A stretch of DNA of 53,027 nt from positions 1 through 53,027 of the forward strand of contig NZ_FOVE01000022.1 in the NCBI RefSeq assembly GCF_900115065.1, read 5' to 3'. The stretch comes from Formivibrio citricus. GTDB lineage: Bacteria > Pseudomonadota > Gammaproteobacteria > Burkholderiales > Chitinibacteraceae. A program made the position numbers and the translations under genes. Shown here piece after piece: positions 26,605 to 34,091 of this stretch. The notes beneath the pieces were generated by a model. The model did not search any database and was not told where the DNA came from. It was given only the letters and a program-made list of their open reading frames with translations. The stretch's first letter is position 1. Every line of letters begins with the position of its first letter.

Positions 26605-27896
26605 ACATCCAGCGACATTTCACGGCCCTGATCCTGGCATCGACCTGCGCCTTCACGGTGCAGGCCGCCCCCGCAGTATCGCAGGAAGCCCGCTCGGCCA
26701 AGCAAGCCGAACTCTCGCAATTGCGCAGCCAGCTCGGGCAACTCAAGAAAGACCTTGCCGCCAACGAGTCGCAAAAGGCCGAAGCGGCGGATGCGCTCAA
26801 GGATTCGGAAAAAGCCATCTCCGAAGCCAACCGCGTACTGACCAATCTTTCCGAGCAACGTGAGCTGACTGCTGCCGAACTCGCCGCACTGGAAAAGGAC
26901 ATCGCCCGCGCCCGCATCGGCATCCGCAAGAGCCAGGAACGACTCTCGCAGCTGCTGAAAAACCGCTACAAGGCGGGCCAGCTCGAAGCGTGGCGCCTGC
27001 TTCTGAACCAGCAAGACCCCAACCGCGTCAGCCGCGAACTAACCTACTACCGCCACCTCTCGCAAGCCCAGCTCAATCTCGCGCGGACGCTGGAGCGCCA
27101 GCTCGAAGAGCTGAACCGCCTGGCGCAGGAGATCCGCCAGCGCAACGATGCCCTGAAGCGCATTGCCCATGAAAAGCAGCAGGCCAAGGCGCAACTGGAA
27201 GAAGGCAAGAAGGAAAAAGCGCAACAAGTCGCCAAGCTCTCCAAGAAAATCAACGCCCAGCGCAACCAGATCCAGAAACTGGCCGAAGACGAAAAGCGCA
27301 TGACCGCGCTGGTCGAACGCCTCAACGCACTGATCCGCAAGCAGGAAGCAGAACGCGTGCGGCTGGCGGCCAAAAAGAAAGCCGAACGCGAGCGACTCGC
27401 CCGTCAGGAAGCCGCACGCGCAGCCAAAAATGGCACCAAACCCAGCCCCAAGCCAGCGACCACCGTCAACGATGACCTGCCGGACGAATCCCAGTCGGGC
27501 AAACAATTCACCGCACTCAAGGGCAAGCTGCGCCTGCCTCTGCGAGGTGAGATCATCGGCCGCTTCGGCGCGGCGCGCAGCGAAGGCGCCACCTGGAAGG
27601 GGCTCTTCATCCGTAGCGCCTCCGGGCAAGCCGTCAAGGCCGTGGCCAGCGGCCGGGTCGTTTTTGCCGACTGGATGCGCGGTTTCGGCAACCTGATCAT
27701 TCTCGACCACGGCGGCGGCTATCTCACCATCTACGCCGCCAACGAAAGTTTGCTCAAGCAGGTGGGCGACCCGATCAAGGCCGGTGACACGATTGCCACC
27801 AGCGGCAACAGCGGTGGCATGAGCGATTCCGGCGTATACTTTGAGCTAAGACAAAATGGCAAACCGCTCGATCCCATGGCTTGGGTCGGCGGATAA
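26601..27896 (+). CDS. envC: Murein hydrolase activator EnvC
   Basis: EnvC activates periplasmic N-acetylmuramyl amidases at the division septum. The 431-residue protein has a signal peptide (ending near VQAAPA), a long coiled coil (about residues 30-260, rich in Gln, Lys and Glu) and a C-terminal LytM/M23 domain. That domain lacks the zinc ligands: YFELRQNGKPLDP replaces the catalytic HxH-type motif. This is the known degenerate state of EnvC activators rather than active endopeptidases. It is translationally coupled to gpmI and lies 19 nt before ctpA. Confidence 0.93.
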   Translation: MNIQRHFTALILASTCAFTVQAAPAVSQEARSAKQAELSQLRSQLGQLKKDLAANESQKAEAADALKDSEKAISEANRVLTNLSEQRELTAAELAALEKDIARARIGIRKSQERLSQLLKNRYKAGQLEAWRLLLNQQDPNRVSRELTYYRHLSQAQLNLARTLERQLEELNRLAQEIRQRNDALKRIAHEKQQAKAQLEEGKKEKAQQVAKLSKKINAQRNQIQKLAEDEKRMTALVERLNALIRKQEAERVRLAAKKKAERERLARQEAARAAKNGTKPSPKPATTVNDDLPDESQSGKQFTALKGKLRLPLRGEIIGRFGAARSEGATWKGLFIRSASGQAVKAVASGRVVFADWMRGFGNLIILDHGGGYLTIYAANESLLKQVGDPIKAGDTIATSGNSGGMSDSGVYFELRQNGKPLDPMAWVGG

Positions 27897-27915
27897 CGGA
27901 AACGGGCATTCGAAC

Positions 27916-29346
27916 ATGGCAAACAAACTGCAAAAAGTTGCACTCCTCGCCGCCGGCGCCGGGCTGGGCGTCGCCCTCAGCATTTCCTACAACGTTTTCG
28001 CGGAAAAGGAGAATGCACAGGCACCGCTGCCCGTTGAAGAGCTGCGCGCCTTCTCCACCGTATTCGGCCTGGTCAAGCAAGCCTATGTCGAACCGGTCGA
28101 AGACAAGAAACTGATCAGTGAAGCCATCAAGGGCATGGTTTCGGGACTCGACCCGCATTCGACCTATCTGGATGCCTCGGCCTTCAAGGATCTGCAAACC
28201 AGCACGCAGGGTGAATTCGGCGGGCTCGGCATCGAAGTCAACATGGAAGACGGCCTCGTGCGCGTGGTCTCGCCGATCGAGGATACACCCGCCTACCGCG
28301 CCGGCATCAAGCCAGGCGATTTCATCGTCAAGATCGACGACACGCAAGTCCAGGGGCTGACGCTCAACGAAGCCGTTTCCAAGATGCGGGGCAAGCCCGG
28401 AACCTACGTCACGCTGACCGTGTTCCGCAAGGGCGAAGCCAAGCCGCTGACCTTCAAGCTGCGCCGCGACGTCATCAAGGTGCAGAGCGTCAAGTTCAAG
28501 CTGGCCGAATCCGGCTACGGCTACGTCCGCATCACCCAGTTCCAGGAACGCACCACGGAAGATCTCGTCAAGGCCGTCGAGGCCCTGTACCGCGAGAACA
28601 AGGGCAACCTCAAGGGGCTGGTACTCGACCTGCGCAACGATCCGGGCGGCCTGCTCAACAGCGCGGTCGGCGTTTCCGCCGCCTTCCTGCCGCAGGATGC
28701 ACTGGTCGTCTACACCGAAGGCCGCTCGTCGGACGCCAAGATCCGCATGACTGCGAGCCGCAATTACTACCAGCGCAACAGCAAGGACGACATCCTCAAG
28801 GGCCTGCCGCAAGGCATCAAGAAAGTGCCGATGGTGGTTCTGGTCAACGGCGGCTCGGCCTCGGCTTCCGAAATCGTGGCCGGCGCCCTGCAGGATCACA
28901 AGCGCGCGCTGGTGATGGGAACGCGCACCTTCGGCAAGGGCTCGGTGCAGACGATCATCCCGATCGACGGCAAGACCGCGCTCAAGCTGACCACTGCCCG
29001 CTACTACACGCCGGGCGGGCGCTCCATCCAGGCCAAGGGTATCACCCCGGATATCGAGGTCGAAGAGGCCACGCTCAACGGCCGGGAAGAAAGCCAGTTG
29101 CGCTTGCGCGAGGCCGATCTGGACCGCCACCTCGAGAACCCGTCGGACAAGAGCAAAAAGGAAACCCCGGCGCCCAAGCCCAAAGCCGAAACCAAACCCG
29201 AAGCGAAAAAGGCCAGCGAAACGGACGAATTCAAGCCGCGTGAACTGGTCTCGAAGAGCGACTACCAACTGCAGCAAGCCTTCAACGCGCTCAAGGTCCA
29301 GCAGCTCTTCATCGGCAATGCATCAAGCCCGGCTGCAGCGAAATAA
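27916..29346 (+). CDS. ctpA: S41 family C-terminal processing peptidase
   Basis: The 476-residue protease has an N-terminal membrane anchor or signal (VALLAAGAGLGVALSISY), a PDZ domain (GEFGGLGIEVNMEDG through PGDFIVKIDD) and the S41 catalytic core with the Ser in NGGSASASE (about residue 315) and Lys in FGKGSVQ (about 341). A Lys/Pro/Glu-rich tail follows. It degrades or trims periplasmic proteins; the substrate here is unknown. The start at 27916 (MANKLQKVAL) follows envC; a frame from 27856 would overlap envC. A strong terminator follows. Confidence 0.94.
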   Translation: MANKLQKVALLAAGAGLGVALSISYNVFAEKENAQAPLPVEELRAFSTVFGLVKQAYVEPVEDKKLISEAIKGMVSGLDPHSTYLDASAFKDLQTSTQGEFGGLGIEVNMEDGLVRVVSPIEDTPAYRAGIKPGDFIVKIDDTQVQGLTLNEAVSKMRGKPGTYVTLTVFRKGEAKPLTFKLRRDVIKVQSVKFKLAESGYGYVRITQFQERTTEDLVKAVEALYRENKGNLKGLVLDLRNDPGGLLNSAVGVSAAFLPQDALVVYTEGRSSDAKIRMTASRNYYQRNSKDDILKGLPQGIKKVPMVVLVNGGSASASEIVAGALQDHKRALVMGTRTFGKGSVQTIIPIDGKTALKLTTARYYTPGGRSIQAKGITPDIEVEEATLNGREESQLRLREADLDRHLENPSDKSKKETPAPKPKAETKPEAKKASETDEFKPRELVSKSDYQLQQAFNALKVQQLFIGNASSPAAAK

Positions 29347-29364
29347 CCGCAGGAACACCGGCCC

Positions 29365-29393
29365 AAAAAACCCCGCGATTTGCGGGGTTTTTT
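29365..29393 (+). terminator. Terminator after ctpA
   Basis: CCCCGC-GATTT-GCGGGG is flanked by six As and six Ts, so it can act in both directions. It lies 19 nt after the ctpA stop. Confidence 0.92.
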
Positions 29394-29489
29394 AATGCCT
29401 CCGACTGTCGGGAAACCGGAAACAAGATCATGCGGATTCGCCTCGGGAGGACTACCCTGTACTGGTAATTTCCCATGGGAGGATTTGAC

Positions 29490-29876
29490 ATGCCACGCTC
29501 GATACAACAGCTCAAGCATCGTGAAATCAGCCTTGCCAACCATTCCTGCGCCCAGGTCATCGAAGCCGCCCGTCGGCTGGAAAAAATGCCCGGTGTTTCC
29601 GCGCAAGCCGTCCCAGAGCAATGCCGTCTCGCCGTTCATTACTGGGTAGACGAATACATGCTGGCCGATCTTGAGCTCGCGCTGGCCTGCAGCGGGTTCC
29701 AGCTTGATGACAGCAGCCAGGCAAAGGCCCAGCGCGGCGAGATCCTGCACGATGAAGAAGCCGAACGCGAGCAACTGGATATTCCCTTGCGCCCCTCCTG
29801 CAAATCCTGCGGCGTGTTCGCCCGCCGTTTTGCCTCGCGCAAGGACGATCTTGGTTCGTTGCCTTTCCTGCAATAG
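29490..29876 (+). CDS. Hypothetical protein with CxxC motif, 128 aa
   Basis: The start at 29490 (MPRSIQQLKHREISLANHSC) is set by GGAGGA 6 nt upstream. The N-terminal ~70 residues look helical. Near the C-terminus SCKSCG could bind zinc or be redox-active. There is no signal peptide or membrane span. I do not recognise the family. It lies between the ctpA terminator and a hairpin at 29897, so it is probably transcribed alone. Confidence 0.6.
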   Translation: MPRSIQQLKHREISLANHSCAQVIEAARRLEKMPGVSAQAVPEQCRLAVHYWVDEYMLADLELALACSGFQLDDSSQAKAQRGEILHDEEAEREQLDIPLRPSCKSCGVFARRFASRKDDLGSLPFLQ

Positions 29877-29896
29877 TCCAATCAGACTCGATGGCA

Positions 29897-29918
29897 ACAG
29901 GGCGTATAATCGCCCTGT
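29897..29918 (+). terminator. Hairpin with TATAAT loop: terminator or promoter-operator
   Basis: ACAGGGCG (29897-29904) and CGCCCTGT (29911-29918) form a perfect 8-bp inverted repeat whose 6-nt loop is exactly TATAAT. The tail TTTCCGTTTTTA lies 20 nt after the preceding stop and suits a terminator. The loop is also a consensus -10 upstream of moeB, but no good -35 is seen at 17 nt. Confidence 0.5.
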
Positions 29919-29943
29919 TTCCGTTTTTACCCCTGCAAAACGA

Positions 29944-30726
29944 ATGAACCTCTGCCCTTCCCGTTCCACCGCCGAGCTCGACGATGCCCGCCTGCTGCGT
30001 TACAGCCGGCATATCCTGCTCGATGAAATCGGTGTGGAAGGCCAGGAAAAAATCGCCGCGGCGCATGCTCTTGTCATCGGCGCGGGAGGGTTGGGTTCAC
30101 CGGTAGCGCTCTATCTTGCTGCCAGCGGCATCGGAACACTCACCATCGTCGATGACGACGTGGTCGATCTCACCAACCTGCAACGGCAAATCCTGCATAC
30201 GGCAGACCGCATCGGCCAGAACAAGGCGCAGTCCGCCGCCAGAACGCTCTCCGCACTCAATCCGGAAGCGCGAGTCAATCCAGTCAGCGTTCGCGCCACG
30301 GGGGAACAGCTTCTGGAACTGGTGGGCACTGCGGACGTGGTCATCGATTGCTGCGACAACTTCGCCACCCGCCATGCAGTCAACCGGGCCTGTTTCAGCC
30401 TTGGCAAACCGCTCGTTTCCGGCGCAGCGACGCGCTTTGAAGGGCAACTGACCGTCTTCGACCCGCGCCAGCCGCACAGCCCCTGCTATCACTGCCTGTT
30501 CGGCGAGGAAGGCGAACAGGGCGACGGGCCTTGTGCTACGTTCGGCGTGTTTGCGCCGCTGGTGGGCATCGTCGGCAGCATGCAGGCTGCGGAAGCGCTC
30601 AAACTGGTCATGGGGATCGGGGAATCGCCGGTCGGCCGCTTGCTGCAACTGGATGCCATGACGCTACGCTGGCGCGAATCGCGCTTCGGCCAAGACCCGG
30701 ATTGCCCGGTGTGCACGCGGGCTTGA
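29944..30726 (+). CDS. moeB: ThiF/MoeB/HesA family adenylyltransferase
   Basis: This E1-like enzyme adenylates the C-terminus of a sulfur-carrier protein (MoaD or ThiS) for molybdopterin or thiamine synthesis. The 260-residue protein has the nucleotide motif GAGGLGSPVALYLAASGIG, the DDDVVDLTNLQRQ segment, two zinc CxxC pairs (CYHC and CPVC) and the region DGPCATFGVFAPLVGIVGS around the catalytic cysteine. The start at 29944 gives MNLCPSRSTAELDDARLLRY. No partner gene is adjacent, so MoeB versus ThiF cannot be settled here. Repeat copy 4 begins immediately after its stop. Confidence 0.88.
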   Translation: MNLCPSRSTAELDDARLLRYSRHILLDEIGVEGQEKIAAAHALVIGAGGLGSPVALYLAASGIGTLTIVDDDVVDLTNLQRQILHTADRIGQNKAQSAARTLSALNPEARVNPVSVRATGEQLLELVGTADVVIDCCDNFATRHAVNRACFSLGKPLVSGAATRFEGQLTVFDPRQPHSPCYHCLFGEEGEQGDGPCATFGVFAPLVGIVGSMQAAEALKLVMGIGESPVGRLLQLDAMTLRWRESRFGQDPDCPVCTRA

Positions 30727-30727
30727 C

Positions 30728-30998
30728 GCCGTTCACTTCAGAATTTTTATGCGCCCTGCGGCGCAGGGTTTAGTGCCGGCTCCGCCCGGCTGACGGGAAA
30801 GGGATTTGTCTCGCCAAATCCCCTTCACCCCTAGGCGAGCCCGCTCCGGCGCCCCTGCGGGGTTCCCTGCGATGCTCGCAAAACACGGCGGCTGCGCAAC
30901 TCGGCCTGCGGCCTCAAACAGTGCTCGCCGAATTCCCGCGCCTTGCTGTGCTTCTCGGCGCCTTCCAGGGCGGGGCGTGCTGCATGCAGCGCTGTTCA
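30728..30998. repeat. Dispersed ~270-bp element, copy 4
   Basis: The shared core runs from ATGCGCC (30749) to GCATGCAGCGC (about 30992). The left end retains GCCGTTCACTT as in copy 1; the right terminal repeat is not recognisable. It starts 2 nt after the moeB stop and lies between convergent genes, followed by a half copy of the ACCACAGAG repeat. Confidence 0.85.
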
Positions 30999-31019
30999 TG
31001 AAAGTGCCGTTCTGGCGGT

Positions 31020-31034
31020 CTGTGCCTCTGTGGT
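31020..31034. repeat. Half copy of the ACCACAGAG repeat
   Basis: CTGTGCCTCTGTGGT matches one arm of the repeats at 23190 and 37610. No opposing arm is present nearby; the space on its left is occupied by repeat copy 4, which may have replaced it. Confidence 0.5.
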
Positions 31035-31040
31035 AAATAT

Positions 31041-31538
31041 TTATTCAGAATTTCCAACCGAAAGCTGCCAGAACCCCACATCCACAAACCGCCCGAACTT
31101 GAAACCGACACCGGGGAAATGGCCAACCTTGGCGAACCCCATTTTCTCGTGCAGCGCCACGCTCGCCTCGTTCGGCAGCGCCAGACAACCGATTACCTCA
31201 CGAAAACCCTTCGCCTTGATGGCTTCGAGCAAAGCGGCATAGAGGCGGCGCCCTCGCCCCTGGCCCGATGCATCCCCAACCAGGTAGATCGACGTTTCTA
31301 CCGTGCCGTCGTAGGCTTTGCGCTCGCGGAATTTGCCGTAATAGGCATAACCGACAATCCGGCCCGCCTCTTCCAGCACCAGCCAGTCGAAGTGCTGCTG
31401 CACCTTGGCAATACGCGCGGCAATCTCGGCCGCGCTGACTTCGTCGTATTCGAAGGTAATCACGGTATCGCGGATGTACGGGTTGTAGATCGCTGCAATG
31501 GCTGCGGCATCATCCTGCGTTGCGGGGCGGATTGACAT
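31041..31538 (-). CDS. GNAT family N-acetyltransferase (phosphinothricin acetyltransferase-like)
   Basis: The 165-residue protein has the GNAT pattern: MSIRPATQDDAAAIAAIYN, an acetyl-CoA loop GQGRGRRLYAALLEA, and the C-terminal CLALPNEASVALHEKMGF typical of the Pat/Bar subgroup, with VGFKFGRFVDVGFWQ at the end. The true substrate is unknown; many relatives acetylate amino acids or methionine sulfoximine. It starts 8 nt after the GST stop, giving a GST-GNAT operon on the minus strand. Confidence 0.88.
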   Translation of the reverse strand: MSIRPATQDDAAAIAAIYNPYIRDTVITFEYDEVSAAEIAARIAKVQQHFDWLVLEEAGRIVGYAYYGKFRERKAYDGTVETSIYLVGDASGQGRGRRLYAALLEAIKAKGFREVIGCLALPNEASVALHEKMGFAKVGHFPGVGFKFGRFVDVGFWQLSVGNSE

Positions 31539-31546
31539 GGCGGGGC

Positions 31547-32179
31547 TCAGCGGTTGTTGGTCCAGGGCTCAGATTTGGCGGCAGCCACCCATTCCTGCAT
31601 TTCGGGTAGCGCCAGGACGGTTTCAATATACGCCTGCGCCACGGATGGCAATGCGACGTCATAGGTCGCAAAACGGCTTGCGATCGGCGCATAGAAAGCA
31701 TCGGCCCAGGTGAGTTGCCCGAACAGGAAGGGACCGGCTACGGTAAAACGGTTCCGGCACTCGGTCCAGATCGACACGATGCGGTCGATATCGGCCTGCG
31801 CTTGTGGCGAGATTTCAGCTTTCAAGCTGGCTCGGACATCCATGCTCAGCTCGCTGCGCAGGGATGTGAAGCCGGAATGCATTTCGGCGCAGATCGAACG
31901 TGCCAGTGCACGGGCGGCGACATCCTGTGGCCAGAGCTGTTTTTCCGGAAATTTTTCGGCCACGTACTCGGCAATCGCCAGCGAATCCCATACCTTGATT
32001 TCGCCATCAATCAGGAGCGGCACCTTGCCGGTCGGCGAATAAGCCAAGCGTTTGCTGCGCGCCTCCGGTTCGTACAGGTTGAGGACCGTTTCCTCGAAGG
32101 AAATGCCGGCCACCTTGAGACCGAGCCATGGGCGCAGTGACCAGGACGAGTAATTCTTGTTGCCAATAATGAGTTGCAT
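31547..32179 (-). CDS. Glutathione S-transferase family protein
   Basis: The 210-residue protein begins with a thioredoxin-like GST_N domain, MQLIIGNKNYSSWSLRPWLG, which includes the catalytic-site Ser pair region, then SPTGKVPLLIDG and DSLAIAEYVAEKFP, and a helical GST_C domain (FLFGQLTWADAFYAPIASRF). The start at 32179 has GGGAGG about 6 nt upstream. It is followed closely by the GNAT gene. The substrate is unknown. Confidence 0.92.
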   Translation of the reverse strand: MQLIIGNKNYSSWSLRPWLGLKVAGISFEETVLNLYEPEARSKRLAYSPTGKVPLLIDGEIKVWDSLAIAEYVAEKFPEKQLWPQDVAARALARSICAEMHSGFTSLRSELSMDVRASLKAEISPQAQADIDRIVSIWTECRNRFTVAGPFLFGQLTWADAFYAPIASRFATYDVALPSVAQAYIETVLALPEMQEWVAAAKSEPWTNNR

Positions 32180-32219
32180 CTTGAACCTCCCGGAAATTCT
32201 TCTTCCGTCATTCAAACAT

Positions 32220-32251
32220 AAAGGCCGTCCCGCTCCAACGGGACGGCCTTT
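32220..32251 (-). terminator. Terminator after the six-repeat protein gene
   Basis: AAAGGCCGTCCCG and CGGGACGGCCTTT form a 13-bp stem with a 6-nt loop, 23 nt past the stop at 32275. Confidence 0.85.
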
Positions 32252-32274
32252 ATCAGGCAAGCAAAACAGAAAAA

Positions 32275-33891
32275 TTACCTGCGGGTTGCAGCCATGCGCT
32301 GTACTTCGGTACGCTCGCGGGCTATTTCACGGCCGAGGTGCTGGCATTCGGCCAGTGTCAACCCGTCGCGCGCCAGCATGTTGCGATGGTTGTTCAGGCG
32401 CGCTTCCATGGCGCTGAACTGCTGCTGTTCAGCCGGGCTGATGCGTCCGGCAGAACGCGCCCTTTGGAACTGTTGCCAGACTTCACCATGCACACGCTGA
32501 TTGTCCTGACGGCACTGGCGAACCTGCGAATGACTGGCAGCCATACGCTGCACTGCGGCACGCTCGTTGGCAATTTCACGGCTGATATGCTGACACTCGG
32601 CCAGTGTCAGGCCATCACGCGCCAACATGTTGCGGTGGTTGTTCAGGCGCGCTTCCATGGCGCTGAATTGCTGCTGCTCGGACGGGCTGATACGCCCGGC
32701 GGCACGTGCTTGCTGGAACAGTTGCCAGACTTCGCCATGCGCACGCTGGTTGTCCTGGCGGCACTGGCGAACCTGCGAATGGCTGGCGGCCATACGCTGC
32801 ACTGCGGCACGCTCGTTGGCAATTTCACGGCTGATATGCTGACACTCGGCCAGTGTCAAACCATCGCGCGCCAACATGTTGCGATGGTTGTTCAGGCGCG
32901 CTTCCATGGCGCTGAACTGCTGCTGCTCGGCCGGGCTGATGCGCCCGGCGGCTCGCGCCTGCTGGAACAGTTGCCAGACTTCGCCATGCGCACGCTGGTT
33001 GTCCTGGCGGCACTGACGAACGCGCGGGTCATGTGCGGGGGATGCTGCCATGCGCTGGACATGGGCGCGCTCGTTGGCCAATTCACGGCCGATATGCTGG
33101 CACTCGGCCAAGGTCAACCCATCGCGAGCCAGCATGTTGCGGTGGTTGTGCAAACGGGCTTCCATGGCATTGAATTGCTGTTGCTCGGAAGGATCGATCC
33201 GGCCAGCCGCACGCGCCTGCTGGAACTGCTGCATGATTTCACCGTGGACACGGCGGTTATCTTCGCGGCACTGGCGAACTTGCGCATGCTGATTGGGCGA
33301 AGCGGCCATCTGTTGCACTGCGGCCCGCTCATTAGCAAGCTCGCGGCTCAGATGCTGGCATTCGGCCAGGGTCAAACCGTCCCGACGCAGCATGTCGCGA
33401 TGGCGATTCAGGCGTGCTTCCATTGCCTGGAACTGATGAGCCTCACGACGATCGATATTTCCCGACGCACGCGCCTGCTGGAATAGCTGCATCACTTCGG
33501 CATGGGCGCGTCGGTTATCTTCGCGACATTGGCGCACTTGCGCATGCTGATTGGGCGAAGCGGCCATCTGTTGCACTGTGGCCCGCTCGTTGGCAATTTC
33601 ACGGCTCAAATGCTGGCATTCGGCCAGGGTCAAACCATCCCGACGCAGCATGTCGCGATGGCGATCCAGGCGTGCTTCCATTGCCTGGAACTGATGAGCC
33701 TCACGGCGATCGATATTTCCCGACGCCCGCGCCTGCTGGAATAGCTGCATCACTTCGGCATGGGCGCGCCGGTTATCCTCGCGACATTGTCGCACTTGCC
33801 GAAACTGATGATCCTCGGGGGGTTCTGCAAACGCACACGAGGAAAGCACGGCAGCAAAAACAAGACCCCATCCAGAAACATATTTTGGCAT
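32275..33891 (-). CDS. Exported protein of six ~85-residue Cys/His helical repeats
   Basis: The 538-residue protein has a signal peptide (hydrophobic LVFAAVLSSCAFA, cleavage after residue 22) and nothing after the leader but six tandem repeats at residues 33-118, 119-204, 205-290, 291-373, 374-456 and 457-538. Each repeat shows RQCRxDNxRxHxE, then ExxQFxAMEARLxxHRxML, then RDGLTLAECQHxxRE. Cys at repeat positions 4 and 60 are invariant, so 12 Cys can form six disulfides in the periplasm. Three helices per repeat are predicted by eye. AGGGGAG lies 7 nt before the ATG. I do not recognise the family. A paralogue with four repeats lies upstream. Confidence 0.85.
   Translation of the reverse strand: MPKYVSGWGLVFAAVLSSCAFAEPPEDHQFRQVRQCREDNRRAHAEVMQLFQQARASGNIDRREAHQFQAMEARLDRHRDMLRRDGLTLAECQHLSREIANERATVQQMAASPNQHAQVRQCREDNRRAHAEVMQLFQQARASGNIDRREAHQFQAMEARLNRHRDMLRRDGLTLAECQHLSRELANERAAVQQMAASPNQHAQVRQCREDNRRVHGEIMQQFQQARAAGRIDPSEQQQFNAMEARLHNHRNMLARDGLTLAECQHIGRELANERAHVQRMAASPAHDPRVRQCRQDNQRAHGEVWQLFQQARAAGRISPAEQQQFSAMEARLNNHRNMLARDGLTLAECQHISREIANERAAVQRMAASHSQVRQCRQDNQRAHGEVWQLFQQARAAGRISPSEQQQFSAMEARLNNHRNMLARDGLTLAECQHISREIANERAAVQRMAASHSQVRQCRQDNQRVHGEVWQQFQRARSAGRISPAEQQQFSAMEARLNNHRNMLARDGLTLAECQHLGREIARERTEVQRMAATRR
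32278..33795 (-). repeat. Six tandem 249-258 bp coding repeats
   Basis: Unit boundaries on the minus strand are 33795-33538, 33537-33280, 33279-33022, 33021-32773, 32772-32524 and 32523-32278. Units 1 and 2 differ by only a few residues, and units 4 and 5 differ by one residue over 83, so duplication or gene conversion is recent. The unit length is a multiple of three, so unit number can change without a frameshift. Confidence 0.85.
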
Positions 33892-34018
33892 TTCATTTCT
33901 CCCCTGCCATTGACCAAGTTATTGAAAGCCGAGACAAACCGTCCAGCGATAAATGTTACTTTTACCAAAAGTGTTTTGGCAGTCAAGCCTACGCTCAAAA
34001 TTCGGCGAAAAAATGCAC

Positions 34019-34052
34019 AAAAGCCACCCAAACTAATTGGGCGGCCTTTGTT
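34019..34052 (-). terminator. Terminator between the two repeat-protein genes
   Basis: On the minus strand AAAGGCCGCCCAA pairs with TTGGGTGGCTTT (one mismatch, one bulge) around a short loop and is followed by a T-rich stretch. It separates the four-repeat gene from the six-repeat gene, so each probably has its own promoter. Within 33892-34018 (minus strand) a TTGACT followed by TAAAAG is a weak promoter candidate. Confidence 0.6.
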
Positions 34053-34091
34053 ATTTCATCATACCCAGCGAAACCGACCGGGATCGAAAAC

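Noticed and set aside
26601-27896. EnvC as an active M23 endopeptidase
   Set aside because: Zinc-ligand positions are replaced (YFELR), matching the known non-catalytic amidase activators.
32338-33486. Long plus-strand open frame opposite the six-repeat gene
   Set aside because: It mirrors the tandem repeats. The minus-strand frame has a signal peptide, ribosome-binding site and terminator; this one has none.
32278-33795. CRISPR-like array suggested by the regular repetition
   Set aside because: Units are about 250-258 bp, coding and contiguous, without spacers.
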